Of a stretch of DNA of 64,000 nucleotides, positions 46,179-54,934 are shown one piece after another (the stretch's first letter is position 1; each line of letters begins with the position of its first letter). The notes under the pieces were generated by a model. It made no database searches and was not told the origin of the DNA. It saw nothing but the letters and a program-made list of their open reading frames with translations. Origin of the DNA: an uncultured Clostridia bacterium (GTDB taxonomy: Bacteria > Bacillota > Clostridia > Oscillospirales > CAG-382); NCBI GenBank assembly GCA_947628695.1, contig CANRAV010000013.1, positions 1-64,000 on the forward strand, given 5' to 3'. A program made the position numbers and the translations under genes.

Positions 46179-46319
46179 CTACTTTTTCTTCCTGCCGCAG
46201 CCGGCACAGCCGCCGCATCCGCTGCAGCCGCCGCAGCCCTTCTTTCGGAAGAGGAACACGGCAGCCGCCGCTACTGCCCCCGCCACGGCAGCGATAATTA
46301 CAATGTCCAAAGCGCCCAT
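46179..46319 (-). CDS. FeoB-associated Cys-rich membrane protein
   Basis: 46 residues, absent from the ORF track because of length. Starts MGALDIVIIAAVAGAVAAA (one TM helix), then FRKKG and a Cys/Gly tail with five Cys in C-x2-C-x2-C-x2-C-x2-C spacing, ending RKKK. This TM plus Cys-tail layout matches the small proteins routinely encoded after feoB in Firmicutes. GGGAGG precedes the ATG, which begins 3 nt after the feoB stop. Confidence 0.9.
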   Translation of the reverse strand: MGALDIVIIAAVAGAVAAAAVFLFRKKGCGGCSGCGGCAGCGRKKK

Positions 46320-46322
46320 ACG

Positions 46323-48680
46323 TCAACCTCCCAAAAGCGCACCCACAAGGTGCGTTATCATAGCGGCAATCCAGGCGGTGCAGCACTGAAACACCACCAT
46401 CAAAGCCGCCCACCTTCCGCCAAGCTCGCGCTTAACGGTGGCAACGGCCGCCACGCAGGGCGTGTACAGCAGGCAGAACACAAGCAGCGCAGCCGCGCCG
46501 AGCGGCGTTATGACCGCGTGGAGCGCAGCCCCGCTTCCGACAAGCACCGTAAGCGTAGACACCACGCTTTCCTTCGCCATAAAGCCCGCGATAAGCGCGG
46601 TCACTATGCGCCAGTCGCCAAAGCCGAGAGGCTTGAATACAGGCGCAAGCTTCCCGGAGATAACGGCAAGCATGCTGTTTTTGGAATCCTCCGTCACGTT
46701 GAAGCTGAAGTCAAAGGTCTGAAGGAACCACACGACGACGGAGGCGATAAGTATCACGGTAAACGCACGCTGCAGGAAGTCCTTCGCCTTGTCCCAAAGC
46801 AGCCTTGCAACGTTTTTTGCGCCCGGAAGGCGGTAGTTCGGCAGCTCCATAACGAAGGGCACGGCTTCCCCGCGGAAGACGGTGCTTTTTGAAAGCAGCG
46901 CCGCGATAACGCCGATGGCTATCCCCAAAAAGTAAAGTCCGGTCATAATAAGCCCCCCGTGCCCGGGGAAGAACGCGGCGGTAAAGAAGCCGTAAACCGG
47001 CAGCTTTGCCGTACAGCTCATAAACGGGGTAAGCATAACGGTCATCTTCCTGTCGCGCTCGCTGGGAAGCGTTCGGCTTGCCATAACGCCCGGCACGGTG
47101 CAGCCGAAGCCGATAAGCATGGGCACTATGCTCCTCCCCGAAAGCCCTATTTTGCGAAGCAGCTTGTCCGTTACAAAGGCGACGCGCGCCATGTATCCGC
47201 TGTCCTCCAGCAGGGAAAGAAAGAAGAAGAGTATAACTATTATGGGCACAAAGCTAAGCACGCTTCCCACGCCGCCGAAGATACCGTCGACGATAAGCGA
47301 GCGCAGCACGTCGTTGACTGCGGCTTTTGTAAGCAGCGCGTCTACTGAAGCCGTAAGCTTATCCACGCCCACCTCAAGCAGCCCTTGGAGGTAGGCGCCG
47401 AAGACGTTGAAGGTCAGAAAAAACACCAGCCCCATTATAAGCACAAAGGCGGGAATTGCCGTGTATTTTCCCGTAAGTATGCGGTCTATGGCACGGCTCC
47501 TTATGTGCTCCTTGCTCTCTTTGGGCTTTACCACGGTCTTTTCGCAAAGGTCGCGTATAAAGGAAAAGCGCATCTCCGCAATGGCGGCGGCGCGGTCAAG
47601 CCCGCGCTCCTCCTCCATTTGGACTATGATGTGTTCGATAAGCTCTTTTTCGTTTTCCTCAAGCCCAAGCGAGGAAAGCACCCTCTCGTCGCCCTCCGCA
47701 AGCTTCGCCGCGGCAAAGCGCACGGGTATGCCTGCGGCCTTCGCGTGGTCCTCTATAAGGTGCATTATTCCGTGCAGGCAGCGGTGAACGGCACCGCCGT
47801 TTTTGTCCTTGTCGCAAAAGTCCGTCCTTCCCGGCCGCTCGTTGTACCGCGCAATGTGCAGTGCGTGGCGCACAAGCTCCTCCACGCCCTCGTTTTTCGC
47901 GGCGGATATGGGAACTATCGGTATGCCAAGCAGCGCTTCCATCTCGTTTATGCGCACCGTCCCGCCGTTCCCGCGCATCTCGTCCATCATGTTAAGCGCC
48001 AAAACCACGGGTATGTCAAGCTCCATAAGCTGAAGCGTCAGGTAAAGGTTGCGCTCTATGTTCGTCGCGTCAGCAATGTTAATTATCGCCGCCGGCTTCT
48101 CGCCAAGTATAAACTCGCGCGATACAATCTCCTCGCTGCTGTAAGGCGACAGCGAGTATATCCCCGGCAGGTCCGTGACAAGCGTATCTGCGTGCCCGCG
48201 TATAGCGCCGCTCTTTTGGTCGACCGTAACGCCCGGGAAGTTGCCGACGTGTTGGTTTGCACCCGTAAGGCGGTTGAAAAGCGTAGTCTTACCGCAGTTT
48301 TGGTTGCCCGCAAGCGCAAAAGTCAGCGTCGTCCCCTTCGGAAGCGGATGCTCCCCGGCCTTAACGTGGTACCTGCCGCCCTCGCCAAGGCCCGGGTGCT
48401 CCGTAAGGTCGGGCGCGTCCTTTCGGCCGGCTTCCGCCTTCTCTTCCGCCTTCCCCTTGGTGCGGGATACGGTTATGCGGCGCGCGTCCGCAAGGCGCAG
48501 CGTAAGCTCGTAGCCGTGCAGGCGAAGCTCCAGCGGATCCCCCATAGGCGCAAGCTGAACAAGCGTCACCTCCGCGCCGGGAAGTATCCCCATGTCAAGG
48601 AAGTGCTGCCTAAGCGCGCCCTCCCCGCCGACCACGGATATAACGGCGCTTTCCCCCGGCTTCAGCTCTGCAAGGGTCAT
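46323..48680 (-). CDS. feoB: Ferrous iron transporter FeoB with fused N-terminal FeoA domain
   Basis: 785 residues. Residues 1-75 form a FeoA-like SH3 domain (MTLAELKPGESAVISVVGG, HFLDMGILPGAEV). A ~40-residue linker leads to the G domain: GNQNCGKT at 125-132, GVTVDQKSG, DLPGIYSLSPYS, NMMDE. The membrane part carries the two Gate motifs (FMSCTAKLPVYGFF, FCLLYTPCVAAVATVKRE) typical of FeoB. Fe(II) uptake across the inner membrane. Confidence 0.96.
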   Translation of the reverse strand: MTLAELKPGESAVISVVGGEGALRQHFLDMGILPGAEVTLVQLAPMGDPLELRLHGYELTLRLADARRITVSRTKGKAEEKAEAGRKDAPDLTEHPGLGEGGRYHVKAGEHPLPKGTTLTFALAGNQNCGKTTLFNRLTGANQHVGNFPGVTVDQKSGAIRGHADTLVTDLPGIYSLSPYSSEEIVSREFILGEKPAAIINIADATNIERNLYLTLQLMELDIPVVLALNMMDEMRGNGGTVRINEMEALLGIPIVPISAAKNEGVEELVRHALHIARYNERPGRTDFCDKDKNGGAVHRCLHGIMHLIEDHAKAAGIPVRFAAAKLAEGDERVLSSLGLEENEKELIEHIIVQMEEERGLDRAAAIAEMRFSFIRDLCEKTVVKPKESKEHIRSRAIDRILTGKYTAIPAFVLIMGLVFFLTFNVFGAYLQGLLEVGVDKLTASVDALLTKAAVNDVLRSLIVDGIFGGVGSVLSFVPIIVILFFFLSLLEDSGYMARVAFVTDKLLRKIGLSGRSIVPMLIGFGCTVPGVMASRTLPSERDRKMTVMLTPFMSCTAKLPVYGFFTAAFFPGHGGLIMTGLYFLGIAIGVIAALLSKSTVFRGEAVPFVMELPNYRLPGAKNVARLLWDKAKDFLQRAFTVILIASVVVWFLQTFDFSFNVTEDSKNSMLAVISGKLAPVFKPLGFGDWRIVTALIAGFMAKESVVSTLTVLVGSGAALHAVITPLGAAALLVFCLLYTPCVAAVATVKRELGGRWAALMVVFQCCTAWIAAMITHLVGALLGG

Positions 48681-48743
48681 ATGTGTTCCTCCTTTAAGCC
48701 GCCCGGTGCGCGCACCGCCGCGGCTTTCCTACAAGTTCACTCT

Positions 48744-48772
48744 ATTTTATCACCGCCCCGCCCCTTAGTCAA
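48744..48772 (-). promoter_or_regulatory. Sigma-A promoter for feoAB
   Basis: Minus strand TTGACT (48767-48772), 17 nt, TAAAAT (48744-48749), 64 nt upstream of feoB. The leader contains a GC hairpin around GGTGCGCGCACC (48707-48718). No clear Fur or DtxR palindrome overlaps the hexamers. Confidence 0.7.
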
Positions 48773-48805
48773 TAGACGCCGGGCAATACCGCGAAAATTT
48801 TTTGC

Positions 48806-48843
48806 ACAAAAAAGCCGGCAAGCCCCTTTTGCGGCTTGCCGAC
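48806..48843 (-). terminator. Rho-independent terminator after the SHOCT membrane genes
   Basis: On the minus strand CGGCAAGCC-GCAAAAGG-GGCTTGCCG followed by GCTTTTTT, 41 nt after the stop at 48884. Confidence 0.92.
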
Positions 48844-48883
48844 CTCGCGTGTATTAAATTTGATTTTGCGGCTAAAAGCACGC

Positions 48884-49708
48884 CTACAAGCTTTTCAGTA
48901 TAGCCGCCCTCTTTTCCCTGTACTCCTCTTCGGTTATCCAACCGTATTTTAAGTTGTTCTCAAGGTTGCGCAGAACGGCCGCAATATCATCCGTCTCTTT
49001 GTCGGCGGCCGTATATGTGGGATCAATCGCCGCCCGCCTTCTTCTGTATTCCTCTTCCGAGATTATACCGTACTTCAATTTGTCGTCCAGAAGCTCTAAT
49101 CCTCTTGCAGTGTTGCCAATACCACCGCTGTAAAATGTATATCCGTATTTAGACGAAGCTTCTAATCCAAAAAGCAGCAACGCAATTTGCAGCAAAATTC
49201 TTGAAATCGGATAAATCCAAAAGAAAAGCGGATATACTCCAAGGCCATAATATCGCATATTGGAAATAATATCAAACAAAAGAGATGCTGCAATGAATGA
49301 CAAAACAACCAAACAGCAAATTTTAAAAAGCTGACGATTTTGGAAGCGCTTCACCGCACAAACAGCCAAAAGAATGTAAAGAATGAATATCGCTATATTG
49401 CAAAGAAATTCGGCTGAATTTTCGAAAGCTCTAAATATATACGGATCCGTCACAACACGAATGATATCGAAGACGACGCTAACAAGCCCGGTTACAGCGA
49501 GTATTATAAATGCTGCCGTAAGAAGGCCTTTCGGCCTACCGCGTATAGCAAACACCAAAGCTAATATATACGGCGGCAGAATCAACACCGACTCTAAAAG
49601 AAAAAAGGCAAAACCGAAATCCAGATAAGGGAGTAATACGATAGAACACAGAACAATGGCAATTATGGAAAGAACTCTTGCCGCGATTTGACGTTTGCTA
49701 TTTTTCAT
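48884..49708 (-). CDS. Membrane protein with two C-terminal SHOCT-like motifs
   Basis: 274 residues. Five or six TM helices in ~1-185, then two copies of a short helix motif: LLDDKLKYGIISEEEYRRRRAA (~200-225) and LENNLKYGWITEEEYREKRAA (~248-270). These match SHOCT (short C-terminal domain, LxxLxxxGxITEEEYxxxK), which is thought to mediate protein contacts. The membrane portion is more AT-rich than neighbouring genes. One base separates it from the upstream SHOCT gene, so they are cotranscribed. Confidence 0.8.
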   Translation of the reverse strand: MKNSKRQIAARVLSIIAIVLCSIVLLPYLDFGFAFFLLESVLILPPYILALVFAIRGRPKGLLTAAFIILAVTGLVSVVFDIIRVVTDPYIFRAFENSAEFLCNIAIFILYILLAVCAVKRFQNRQLFKICCLVVLSFIAASLLFDIISNMRYYGLGVYPLFFWIYPISRILLQIALLLFGLEASSKYGYTFYSGGIGNTARGLELLDDKLKYGIISEEEYRRRRAAIDPTYTAADKETDDIAAVLRNLENNLKYGWITEEEYREKRAAILKSL

Positions 49709-49709
49709 T

Positions 49710-50225
49710 TCAGAACGCCTCTTCGCCGTTTTGAGCCTTGCTCAAAAGGTTCCTGTATTCCTCTTCCGTGATAAGCCCCTGTGCGAGAAGCTTTTCAAGC
49801 CTTTCATTCCGGTATGAACCTTGCGCGCCTTCGGCATCGTTGCTTTGTGTGCGGTTTGAAAGGCGTTTGTATTCCTCTTCCGTGATAAGTCCTTCCTCGC
49901 GCAGCCGTTTTAACCTTTCGTCTCCGTATCTACCGGCAGGATCATGACCGTTTGCGCCGTCCGAGGCACCGGAAGTATTCCTCTCTATATCCGTGAGCTT
50001 TGTAATAATTTCGCCGTAGCCGTAAAGCATCCAAGAGCTTATCCACGCCATAAGTATGCCCAGCCCGGCTAAAATAAGCACCGCGAAAATAGCGAGCGGG
50101 TTTTCAAATCTTGCCGCAAAAACAAGCATAACAAGCCCCAACATGCCGGTAATTATTGCGGAAATGATAAAGATAACCTTTGCAAGCCCCTTGATTTTTC
50201 CGCCCACATTTACATAAGAGAACAT
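49710..50225 (-). CDS. Small membrane protein with two SHOCT-like motifs
   Basis: 171 residues from ATG 50225 (AGGAGG 8 nt upstream; track start 50264 rejected). Two TM helices (~15-70), a linker, then ERLKRLREEGLITEEEYKRL and ERLEKLLAQGLITEEEYRNLL, two SHOCT units. Shares its motif with the next gene, so the pair may form a complex. Function unknown. Confidence 0.8.
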   Translation of the reverse strand: MFSYVNVGGKIKGLAKVIFIISAIITGMLGLVMLVFAARFENPLAIFAVLILAGLGILMAWISSWMLYGYGEIITKLTDIERNTSGASDGANGHDPAGRYGDERLKRLREEGLITEEEYKRLSNRTQSNDAEGAQGSYRNERLEKLLAQGLITEEEYRNLLSKAQNGEEAF

Positions 50226-50254
50226 TGCCGAAACCTCCTGAAATAAAATAAAAA

Positions 50255-50278
50255 GTGCGGCCACCGAAGCAGCCGCAC
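50255..50278 (-). promoter_or_regulatory. Terminator-like hairpin in the leader of the SHOCT operon
   Basis: On the minus strand GTGCGGC-TGCTTCGGTG-GCCGCAC then TTTTTATTTTATTT, only ~12 nt before the ribosome site of the gene starting at 50225. It has the form of an intrinsic terminator, so it may attenuate or end incoming transcription before the SHOCT genes. Confidence 0.55.
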
Positions 50279-50295
50279 AAAAAACGCAGAGCTCC

Positions 50296-50523
50296 GATAG
50301 TCGCCAAACTAATTGTTATGCAATGTGGTGTTGTACACGTGCTTTTTTACACAATACAGCAAGCCATGAGCCTGATATTTTAGACGCATCATGTCATAAC
50401 AGAGCCGCGTTTTTATCAAACGCAATGACATGAATTATTCTAAAACAGCTGCATCGTGAAAAACACCGTGTTTGCAAAACAAAAAACACCGCGATTTGCA
50501 TATTAAATTAGTTTGGCACTATC
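50296..50523. mobile_element. MITE-like element 2 (~228 bp, ~29-nt imperfect inverted ends)
   Basis: Left end GATAGTCGCCAAACTAATTG..TGCAA and right end TTGCATATTAAATTAGTTTGGC-ACTATC are inverted copies with one or two differences. The interior is AT-rich with its own imperfect inverted repeat (TTTAGACGCATCATGTCAT / ATGACATGAATTATTCTAAA). No ORF or transposase. Different ends from element 1. With the hairpin above and the element below, this accounts for the gap 50226-50776. Confidence 0.75.
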
Positions 50524-50575
50524 ACTTTAACATTTTTTCTGAAGGAAGTCAATACTTTTTGTGAAAAAATCGCCT

Positions 50576-50752
50576 CATACGTGTGACAAACATAAACATC
50601 GCGAAGGCGCGGCCTGCGTTGCCAGCACGGGATTCCAAAGGGCGTGCCCTTTGGGAAAAAAAGAAGCTATATTCTTATTAAACAATAATTAGAGGGCCCT
50701 GAGGGGACCGAGTCCCCTCAAAAAAATATAAGGACGGGCGCGAAGCCCGTCC
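50576..50752 (-). repeat. Three-hairpin intergenic element, copy 3
   Basis: Stems CCAAAGGG/CCCTTTGG, TGAGGGGAC/GTCCCCTCA, GGACGGGC-GCGAA-GCCCGTCC. The stem sequences are conserved while loops and spacers vary. It ends 25 nt from the stop of the lipoprotein at 50777 and lies 52 nt from MITE-like element 2. Confidence 0.85.
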
Positions 50753-50776
50753 AAAAAAATCAAAAATCAAAAGCAA

Positions 50777-52594
50777 TCACTGCGCAGTCACAGTAAAGGA
50801 ATCAGAGCCCAAAGTAAGCGTGTACTCCGCGCCGCGGGTAAGCGTAGGCGCGCTTAAGATAACCACGGCGTAGGGGAGTGCGGGAGACGCCGCAAGCAGC
50901 TCCTTTCCTTCCGCGTCGGTGAGGGAAAGCGCAGTTCCGGCAGGGATGTTGCCTACTCTGACGGCGACCACCGGCTGTGAGCCGTTGCCGAAGCTTTGCG
51001 CCATCCCCGCGCCGCCGGTGCCGATGAATGTGCCGCCGGTTACGGTGCCGGAGGCGTCGTAGTCGAGCGTGGCGGTGTCGCCCACAGTGGGGCCGCAGAC
51101 GGTGACCTCGCCGCCGGTGATGGAAAGCGTGCCGTTTGCGTCCATGCCGTCGCCGCTTGCCTCTATGTAAAGCTTCCCGCCGGCGACGGTAAGGCTGCCT
51201 CCGCCGCCCGCCTGCCCCGGGCCGCCCTGCCCGCCGGGCCCCCTGTGGCCGAAGGCGTCGCCGCCCATGGGGCCACCGAAGCCGCTTTGGTCAACGCCGC
51301 CGGCGGCGTTAAGCCCGTCGTCCGTCGCCTTGACGCTTATCTCGCCGCCGGAGACGGTAAGTTCGAGAGCTTCCAGTCCCTCGTAGCTTTCGGCTATGTT
51401 GACGGTTCCGCCGAGGATATTAAGGCTGTCGTCCGCGTGCATGCCGTCGTCGCCGCTTTTGATGTCAAAGCTGCCGCCGCTTATCTCCATCGCGGCGTTT
51501 GAATGCAGCGCGTCGTCTGCGCAGTCAAGGGCAAAGCTGCCGCCGCTTACATAAAGAGCAGTCGTCGCCTTAAGCCCCTTTGCGCTTTTCGCTGCGCTGT
51601 CTTCCGCCGTGCTTTCCGCCTCCCTGCCGAAGGGTCTGCCTCCGCCGGGGAAGCCGCCGCCGGTGTGCTCCTTCGATGCGTTTGCGCTTCCGCCGCCGGT
51701 GGTTACGGTAAAGTCGCCGCCTTTTATTTGAAGCGTCGACGACGCACATATCCCGTCGCCGTCCGCAGTTACGGTAAAGCTGCCGTCCTTTATGTAAACA
51801 AAGCCCTTTGCGGCGTCGTCGGCGTTGTCGGCGCGAATACCGTTGCCGCCGCTTGTTATGCTGAACGAGGCGGAGGTCACCCGCACGCTGTCGTTTGCGT
51901 CGCAGCCGGTCTTGGCGCATGTTATCTCAAAGCTGCCGCCCGTGAACACAAGGTCGTCCTTGCAGACTATGCCGTGCCCTGCGGGCGAGTCTATTGCGAG
52001 GCTGCCCGTACCGACAAAGCTTAGGTCGGAGCGCGAGAATACAGCGCCGTCCGTGCCGTCGTACAAAGCGCCGCCGAAGCCTTCGGCATTGGAAAGGCGG
52101 TTTTCGCTGCCTTCAGCGAGAGTTACAAACACCTTGTCGGCGGAAAGCACAAGCAGCGCCGCGTCCGCCTTGCAGTTTACGGACGCACCGTCAAGCACTA
52201 TCTGCGGCTTTGCCGTCTCCGGTGCGTCCACCGCTATCTGCCCGTCCTCAAGCGTGCCTTTTACTATGTATACGCCGTCTTCCTTTATTGTTATCCTCCC
52301 GCCGTCTACAGAGACGTTTGAGGAAGCGGAGGAAGCCGTGCCGTTCTCAAGCGTTATAAGGACGGCGCTTCTTTCGTCGTAGTCTGCCGCAAGCTCACGA
52401 GCCGTGAACATGTCTGCCTCTGCGGGCATGGCAGCGGAGGCAGAGGTGTCCGCAGACGACGGCTCTTCCGAGGACACGGCGGAAGAAGCGTCCGATGTGT
52501 CCACATCGGCGGCGCTTTCGGTGCCGCCTTCCTTGGCCGCACAGCCGCAAAGCAGGAAGGCAGCCGCCAAAAGAATCAAAAACGTCCTTTTCAT
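50777..52594 (-). CDS. Secreted lipoprotein with carbohydrate-binding-type beta-helix repeats (DUF4353-like)
   Basis: 605 residues. Signal peptide and lipobox LLCGC, Ser/Ala/Glu linker to ~70, then many strand-turn repeats with D-G-x-x-A-x-x-x-L-x-I/V-x-G-G patterns (DGDGICASSTLQIKGGDF, SGDDGMHADDSLNILGG, TDDGLNAAGG, SGDGMDANGTLSITGG), the pattern of carbohydrate-binding DUF4353 proteins. A Gly/Pro-rich insert (GGFPGGGRPFG, GHRGPGGQGG) interrupts them. Last gene of the VTC-DUF4956 cluster. Likely binds surface polymer or metal; not an obvious enzyme. Confidence 0.85.
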   Translation of the reverse strand: MKRTFLILLAAAFLLCGCAAKEGGTESAADVDTSDASSAVSSEEPSSADTSASAAMPAEADMFTARELAADYDERSAVLITLENGTASSASSNVSVDGGRITIKEDGVYIVKGTLEDGQIAVDAPETAKPQIVLDGASVNCKADAALLVLSADKVFVTLAEGSENRLSNAEGFGGALYDGTDGAVFSRSDLSFVGTGSLAIDSPAGHGIVCKDDLVFTGGSFEITCAKTGCDANDSVRVTSASFSITSGGNGIRADNADDAAKGFVYIKDGSFTVTADGDGICASSTLQIKGGDFTVTTGGGSANASKEHTGGGFPGGGRPFGREAESTAEDSAAKSAKGLKATTALYVSGGSFALDCADDALHSNAAMEISGGSFDIKSGDDGMHADDSLNILGGTVNIAESYEGLEALELTVSGGEISVKATDDGLNAAGGVDQSGFGGPMGGDAFGHRGPGGQGGPGQAGGGGSLTVAGGKLYIEASGDGMDANGTLSITGGEVTVCGPTVGDTATLDYDASGTVTGGTFIGTGGAGMAQSFGNGSQPVVAVRVGNIPAGTALSLTDAEGKELLAASPALPYAVVILSAPTLTRGAEYTLTLGSDSFTVTAQ

Positions 52595-52609
52595 CTGTCT
52601 TTCCCCCTT

Positions 52610-53308
52610 CTAAAGCTCGGTACCGTGCTCCGTAGACTGCCTTGAAACGGTGATTTCAAGGTTGCCGTTGCGGCAGCGAAGCTCGTCGATAAGCTTCTTT
52701 TCGCTTGCGGGGTCTTTCAAAACTGCGTCGTAGGTAAGACGGAACATGCTTCCCATATTGGTGGTCTTCACCGCCGCAAGCGTGCAGCTTTTTGTGTACC
52801 TTTCAAAGATGTCCGTGAACACGTCGGAGTAGTCGAGATCCTCCGGTATTGTTATGTGAATCGTTTTGTACTTCTCATCGTTCTTTCTGCAGCCGAAGTC
52901 AAGCCTGTCGTAAAGCAGAAAGAAGCCGCACATTATAAGCGCAAACAGAAGCGCGTAGGCGAGGTACCCCATCCCCGCGATAAGCCCCGAGCCCATGGCG
53001 AGGAATATGGCCGCTATCTCCTTCGCCGTGCCGGGGGCAGAGCGGAAGCGAACCAGCCCGAAGGCGCCCGCAACGGCAATGCCTGCGCCGACGCTTCCGT
53101 TTACCATCATTATAACTATGCACACCACCGCCGGCAGCAGTGCAAGCGTCATAACAAAGCTTTTCGTGTACCTTGTGCGGTACATGTAGCTTAGGGCAAG
53201 AACAAGCCCTATAAGCAGCGAACAGCCAAGGCAAAGCAGAAAATCCAAAATTTCTATCGTGGATGCGTCTGCGGTATCGAACAGCCCTTTAAAAACGGTG
53301 TTAAACAT
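52610..53308 (-). CDS. DUF4956 membrane protein
   Basis: 232 residues from ATG 53308 (AAGGAG upstream; track start 53356 rejected). Four TM helices in ~12-130 (GCSLLIGLVLALSYMYR, VNGSVGAGIAVAGAFGLVRFRSAPG), then a cytosolic alpha/beta tail (TIHITIPEDLDYSDVFTDI). Regularly found with VTC-domain and beta-helix lipoprotein genes. Its start lies inside the VTC gene by 8 nt. Confidence 0.9.
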   Translation of the reverse strand: MFNTVFKGLFDTADASTIEILDFLLCLGCSLLIGLVLALSYMYRTRYTKSFVMTLALLPAVVCIVIMMVNGSVGAGIAVAGAFGLVRFRSAPGTAKEIAAIFLAMGSGLIAGMGYLAYALLFALIMCGFFLLYDRLDFGCRKNDEKYKTIHITIPEDLDYSDVFTDIFERYTKSCTLAAVKTTNMGSMFRLTYDAVLKDPASEKKLIDELRCRNGNLEITVSRQSTEHGTEL

Positions 53309-54026
53309 AAACTGTGGTCTCCTTTTCTTTTGTCTGCGGGCATAAAAGCTTTTCATATGCCGCGCCGTATTTGGAAAACGAGGTTTTGTATATTCTATTC
53401 TCGGAAAGCACTTCTACAAGCCAAAGGGGCATACCGCCGGTGCATTTGCACTCCATAAGCGTAAGCCCTTCGCCAAGCAGCGGAGTTCCGCCGATGGGGG
53501 AGTGCAGGTCGATGTCCTCGGTACGCGCCAGGATGTTTTGGTCAAAGGTCACGCGAAGGCCGCTTTCACCGTCGGCGACGAAGGCCCTCCTGTCGTAGGA
53601 AATGAACGCCGCAGGGAAGACGCCGCCGTAATAGTGCAGGAAGTAGTCGATCTCCCGCGTTATCTGCGTGTCTGCCGGCGGAGGCGACTTGCCAGCAAGC
53701 CACCTTGCAGCGGCCGAGCATACCACCGGCACGCGCCGCTTGTACACGACGGAGCGGTATTTCTTCTTAAGCTCCACAAAGACCGTGTCGTCACACGACG
53801 CCGCGCGGTAGCTGCGCACGCGCAGCTTTTCCTTGTACTCCGGTCTTTCAAGCGAGCGGCGCGCAAGGCGGAAGCTTTCGGTGTCAAGGTATATGCTCCT
53901 GACGGTGGTGTCTCCGTATTCGTCCGGCGACATGTGTGCGGAAATGGCCGCAAGCACGGCGCTTTTTTCGCCCTCGCCTACAAGGTATTTAAGCTCGTAT
54001 CTTTTGAAAACCGTCTGCACTGTCAA
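53301..54026 (-). CDS. VTC-domain polyphosphate polymerase-like protein
   Basis: 241 residues from TTG 54026 (GAGAGGGGAAAG upstream; track start 54059 is earlier and less supported). Contains VTC hallmarks: FKRYELKYLV, SIYLDTESFRL, KLRVRSYR, FVELKKKYRSVVYKRR, ITREIDYFLHYY, RVTFDQNILAR, LMECKCTGGMP. Such tunnel enzymes make polyphosphate from nucleotide, or process other polyphosphates. First gene of VTC-DUF4956-lipoprotein. Confidence 0.92.
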   Translation of the reverse strand: MTVQTVFKRYELKYLVGEGEKSAVLAAISAHMSPDEYGDTTVRSIYLDTESFRLARRSLERPEYKEKLRVRSYRAASCDDTVFVELKKKYRSVVYKRRVPVVCSAAARWLAGKSPPPADTQITREIDYFLHYYGGVFPAAFISYDRRAFVADGESGLRVTFDQNILARTEDIDLHSPIGGTPLLGEGLTLMECKCTGGMPLWLVEVLSENRIYKTSFSKYGAAYEKLLCPQTKEKETTVYV

Positions 54027-54096
54027 TGTGTTTCTTTCCCCTCTCCGCTTCGGTTTCACGCCGAAATAATAAGACGGAAACCTTAAATAAAACCGA

Positions 54097-54140
54097 AAAA
54101 TCGAAAAGAACAGCAGGTGTGTGCATGCTGCTGTTCTTTA
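54097..54140 (-). terminator. Rho-independent terminator of the trp operon
   Basis: On the minus strand AAAGAACAGCAG-CATGCACACAC-CTGCTGTTCTTTT followed by CGATTTTTCGG, 24 nt after the trpA stop. The U tract continues from the stem. Confidence 0.85.
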
Positions 54141-54163
54141 ACCCTTCCTTTTTCCGCAAAGCC

Positions 54164-54934
54164 CTAACGCAGGGCGTCCTTCATGCTTTTTACGTATTCG
54201 CCGACGTGCGTCGGTGCGTCCTTGCCGTATTTTTCGATTATCTTCACTATGGCAGAGCCGACTATCGTCCCGTCCGCTATGTCGGCCATCTTCCTCGCCT
54301 GCTCCGGCGTGGATATGCCGAAGCCTATCGCACAGGGTATGTCCGTTGCCTTGCGGACTGCGGCTACTATAGACGCAAGGTCGGTCTTTATCTCGCTTCT
54401 CGTGCCGGTAACGCCAAGGCTTGAAACTATGTACAAAAAGCCCTCTGCCTCCGCCGCAATGCGGCTTATGCGCCCTTCGGAGGTCGGCGCGACAAGCGAC
54501 ACAAGGGCAATGCCGTATTTGCGGCATATGGGCCCGAACTCTCCCTTCTCCTCAAAGGGCAGGTCGGGGAGTATAAGCCCGTCTATCCCTATTTCCGCGC
54601 AGGTGGATATGAACCTCTCCGCCCCGTAGGAGAACACCACGTTTGCGTAGGTCATAAACACCATCGGAGTGTCCGTCTGCGTGCGAAGCCGCCTAACGAG
54701 GTCAAATACCCTGTCCGTCGTGACCCCGCCCGTAAGTGCGCGCAGGTTGGCGGCCTGTATCACAGGCCCCTCTGCCGTAGGGTCCGAAAAGGGGATGCCA
54801 AGCTCTATAAGGTCGGCGCCGTTTTGCACCGCCGCAAGCACCGACGCCTCCGTCGTCTGCAAATCCGGGTCGCCGCAGGTAATAAAGGCGATAAACGCCT
54901 TGCCGTTTTGAAAAGCCTTCTTTATCCTATTCAC
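54164..54934 (-). CDS. trpA: Tryptophan synthase alpha chain
   Basis: 256 residues from GTG 54934. TIM barrel with catalytic Glu in [19 protein letters not shown] and Asp in [24 protein letters not shown] and GSAIVKIIE phosphate site. Converts indole-3-glycerol phosphate to indole for TrpB. Overlaps trpB by 8 nt. Confidence 0.96.
   Translation of the reverse strand: MNRIKKAFQNGKAFIAFITCGDPDLQTTEASVLAAVQNGADLIELGIPFSDPTAEGPVIQAANLRALTGGVTTDRVFDLVRRLRTQTDTPMVFMTYANVVFSYGAERFISTCAEIGIDGLILPDLPFEEKGEFGPICRKYGIALVSLVAPTSEGRISRIAAEAEGFLYIVSSLGVTGTRSEIKTDLASIVAAVRKATDIPCAIGFGISTPEQARKMADIADGTIVGSAIVKIIEKYGKDAPTHVGEYVKSMKDALR

Noticed and set aside
46063-46413. 116-residue minus-strand ORF over the small feo gene
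   Set aside because: Other frame of the 46-residue FeoB-associated gene and of the feoB end; the Cys-rich frame has the ribosome site and family layout.
47385-48857. 490-residue plus-strand ORF
   Set aside because: Antisense to feoB; its high Lys/Arg/Val/His content is typical of shadow frames in this window.
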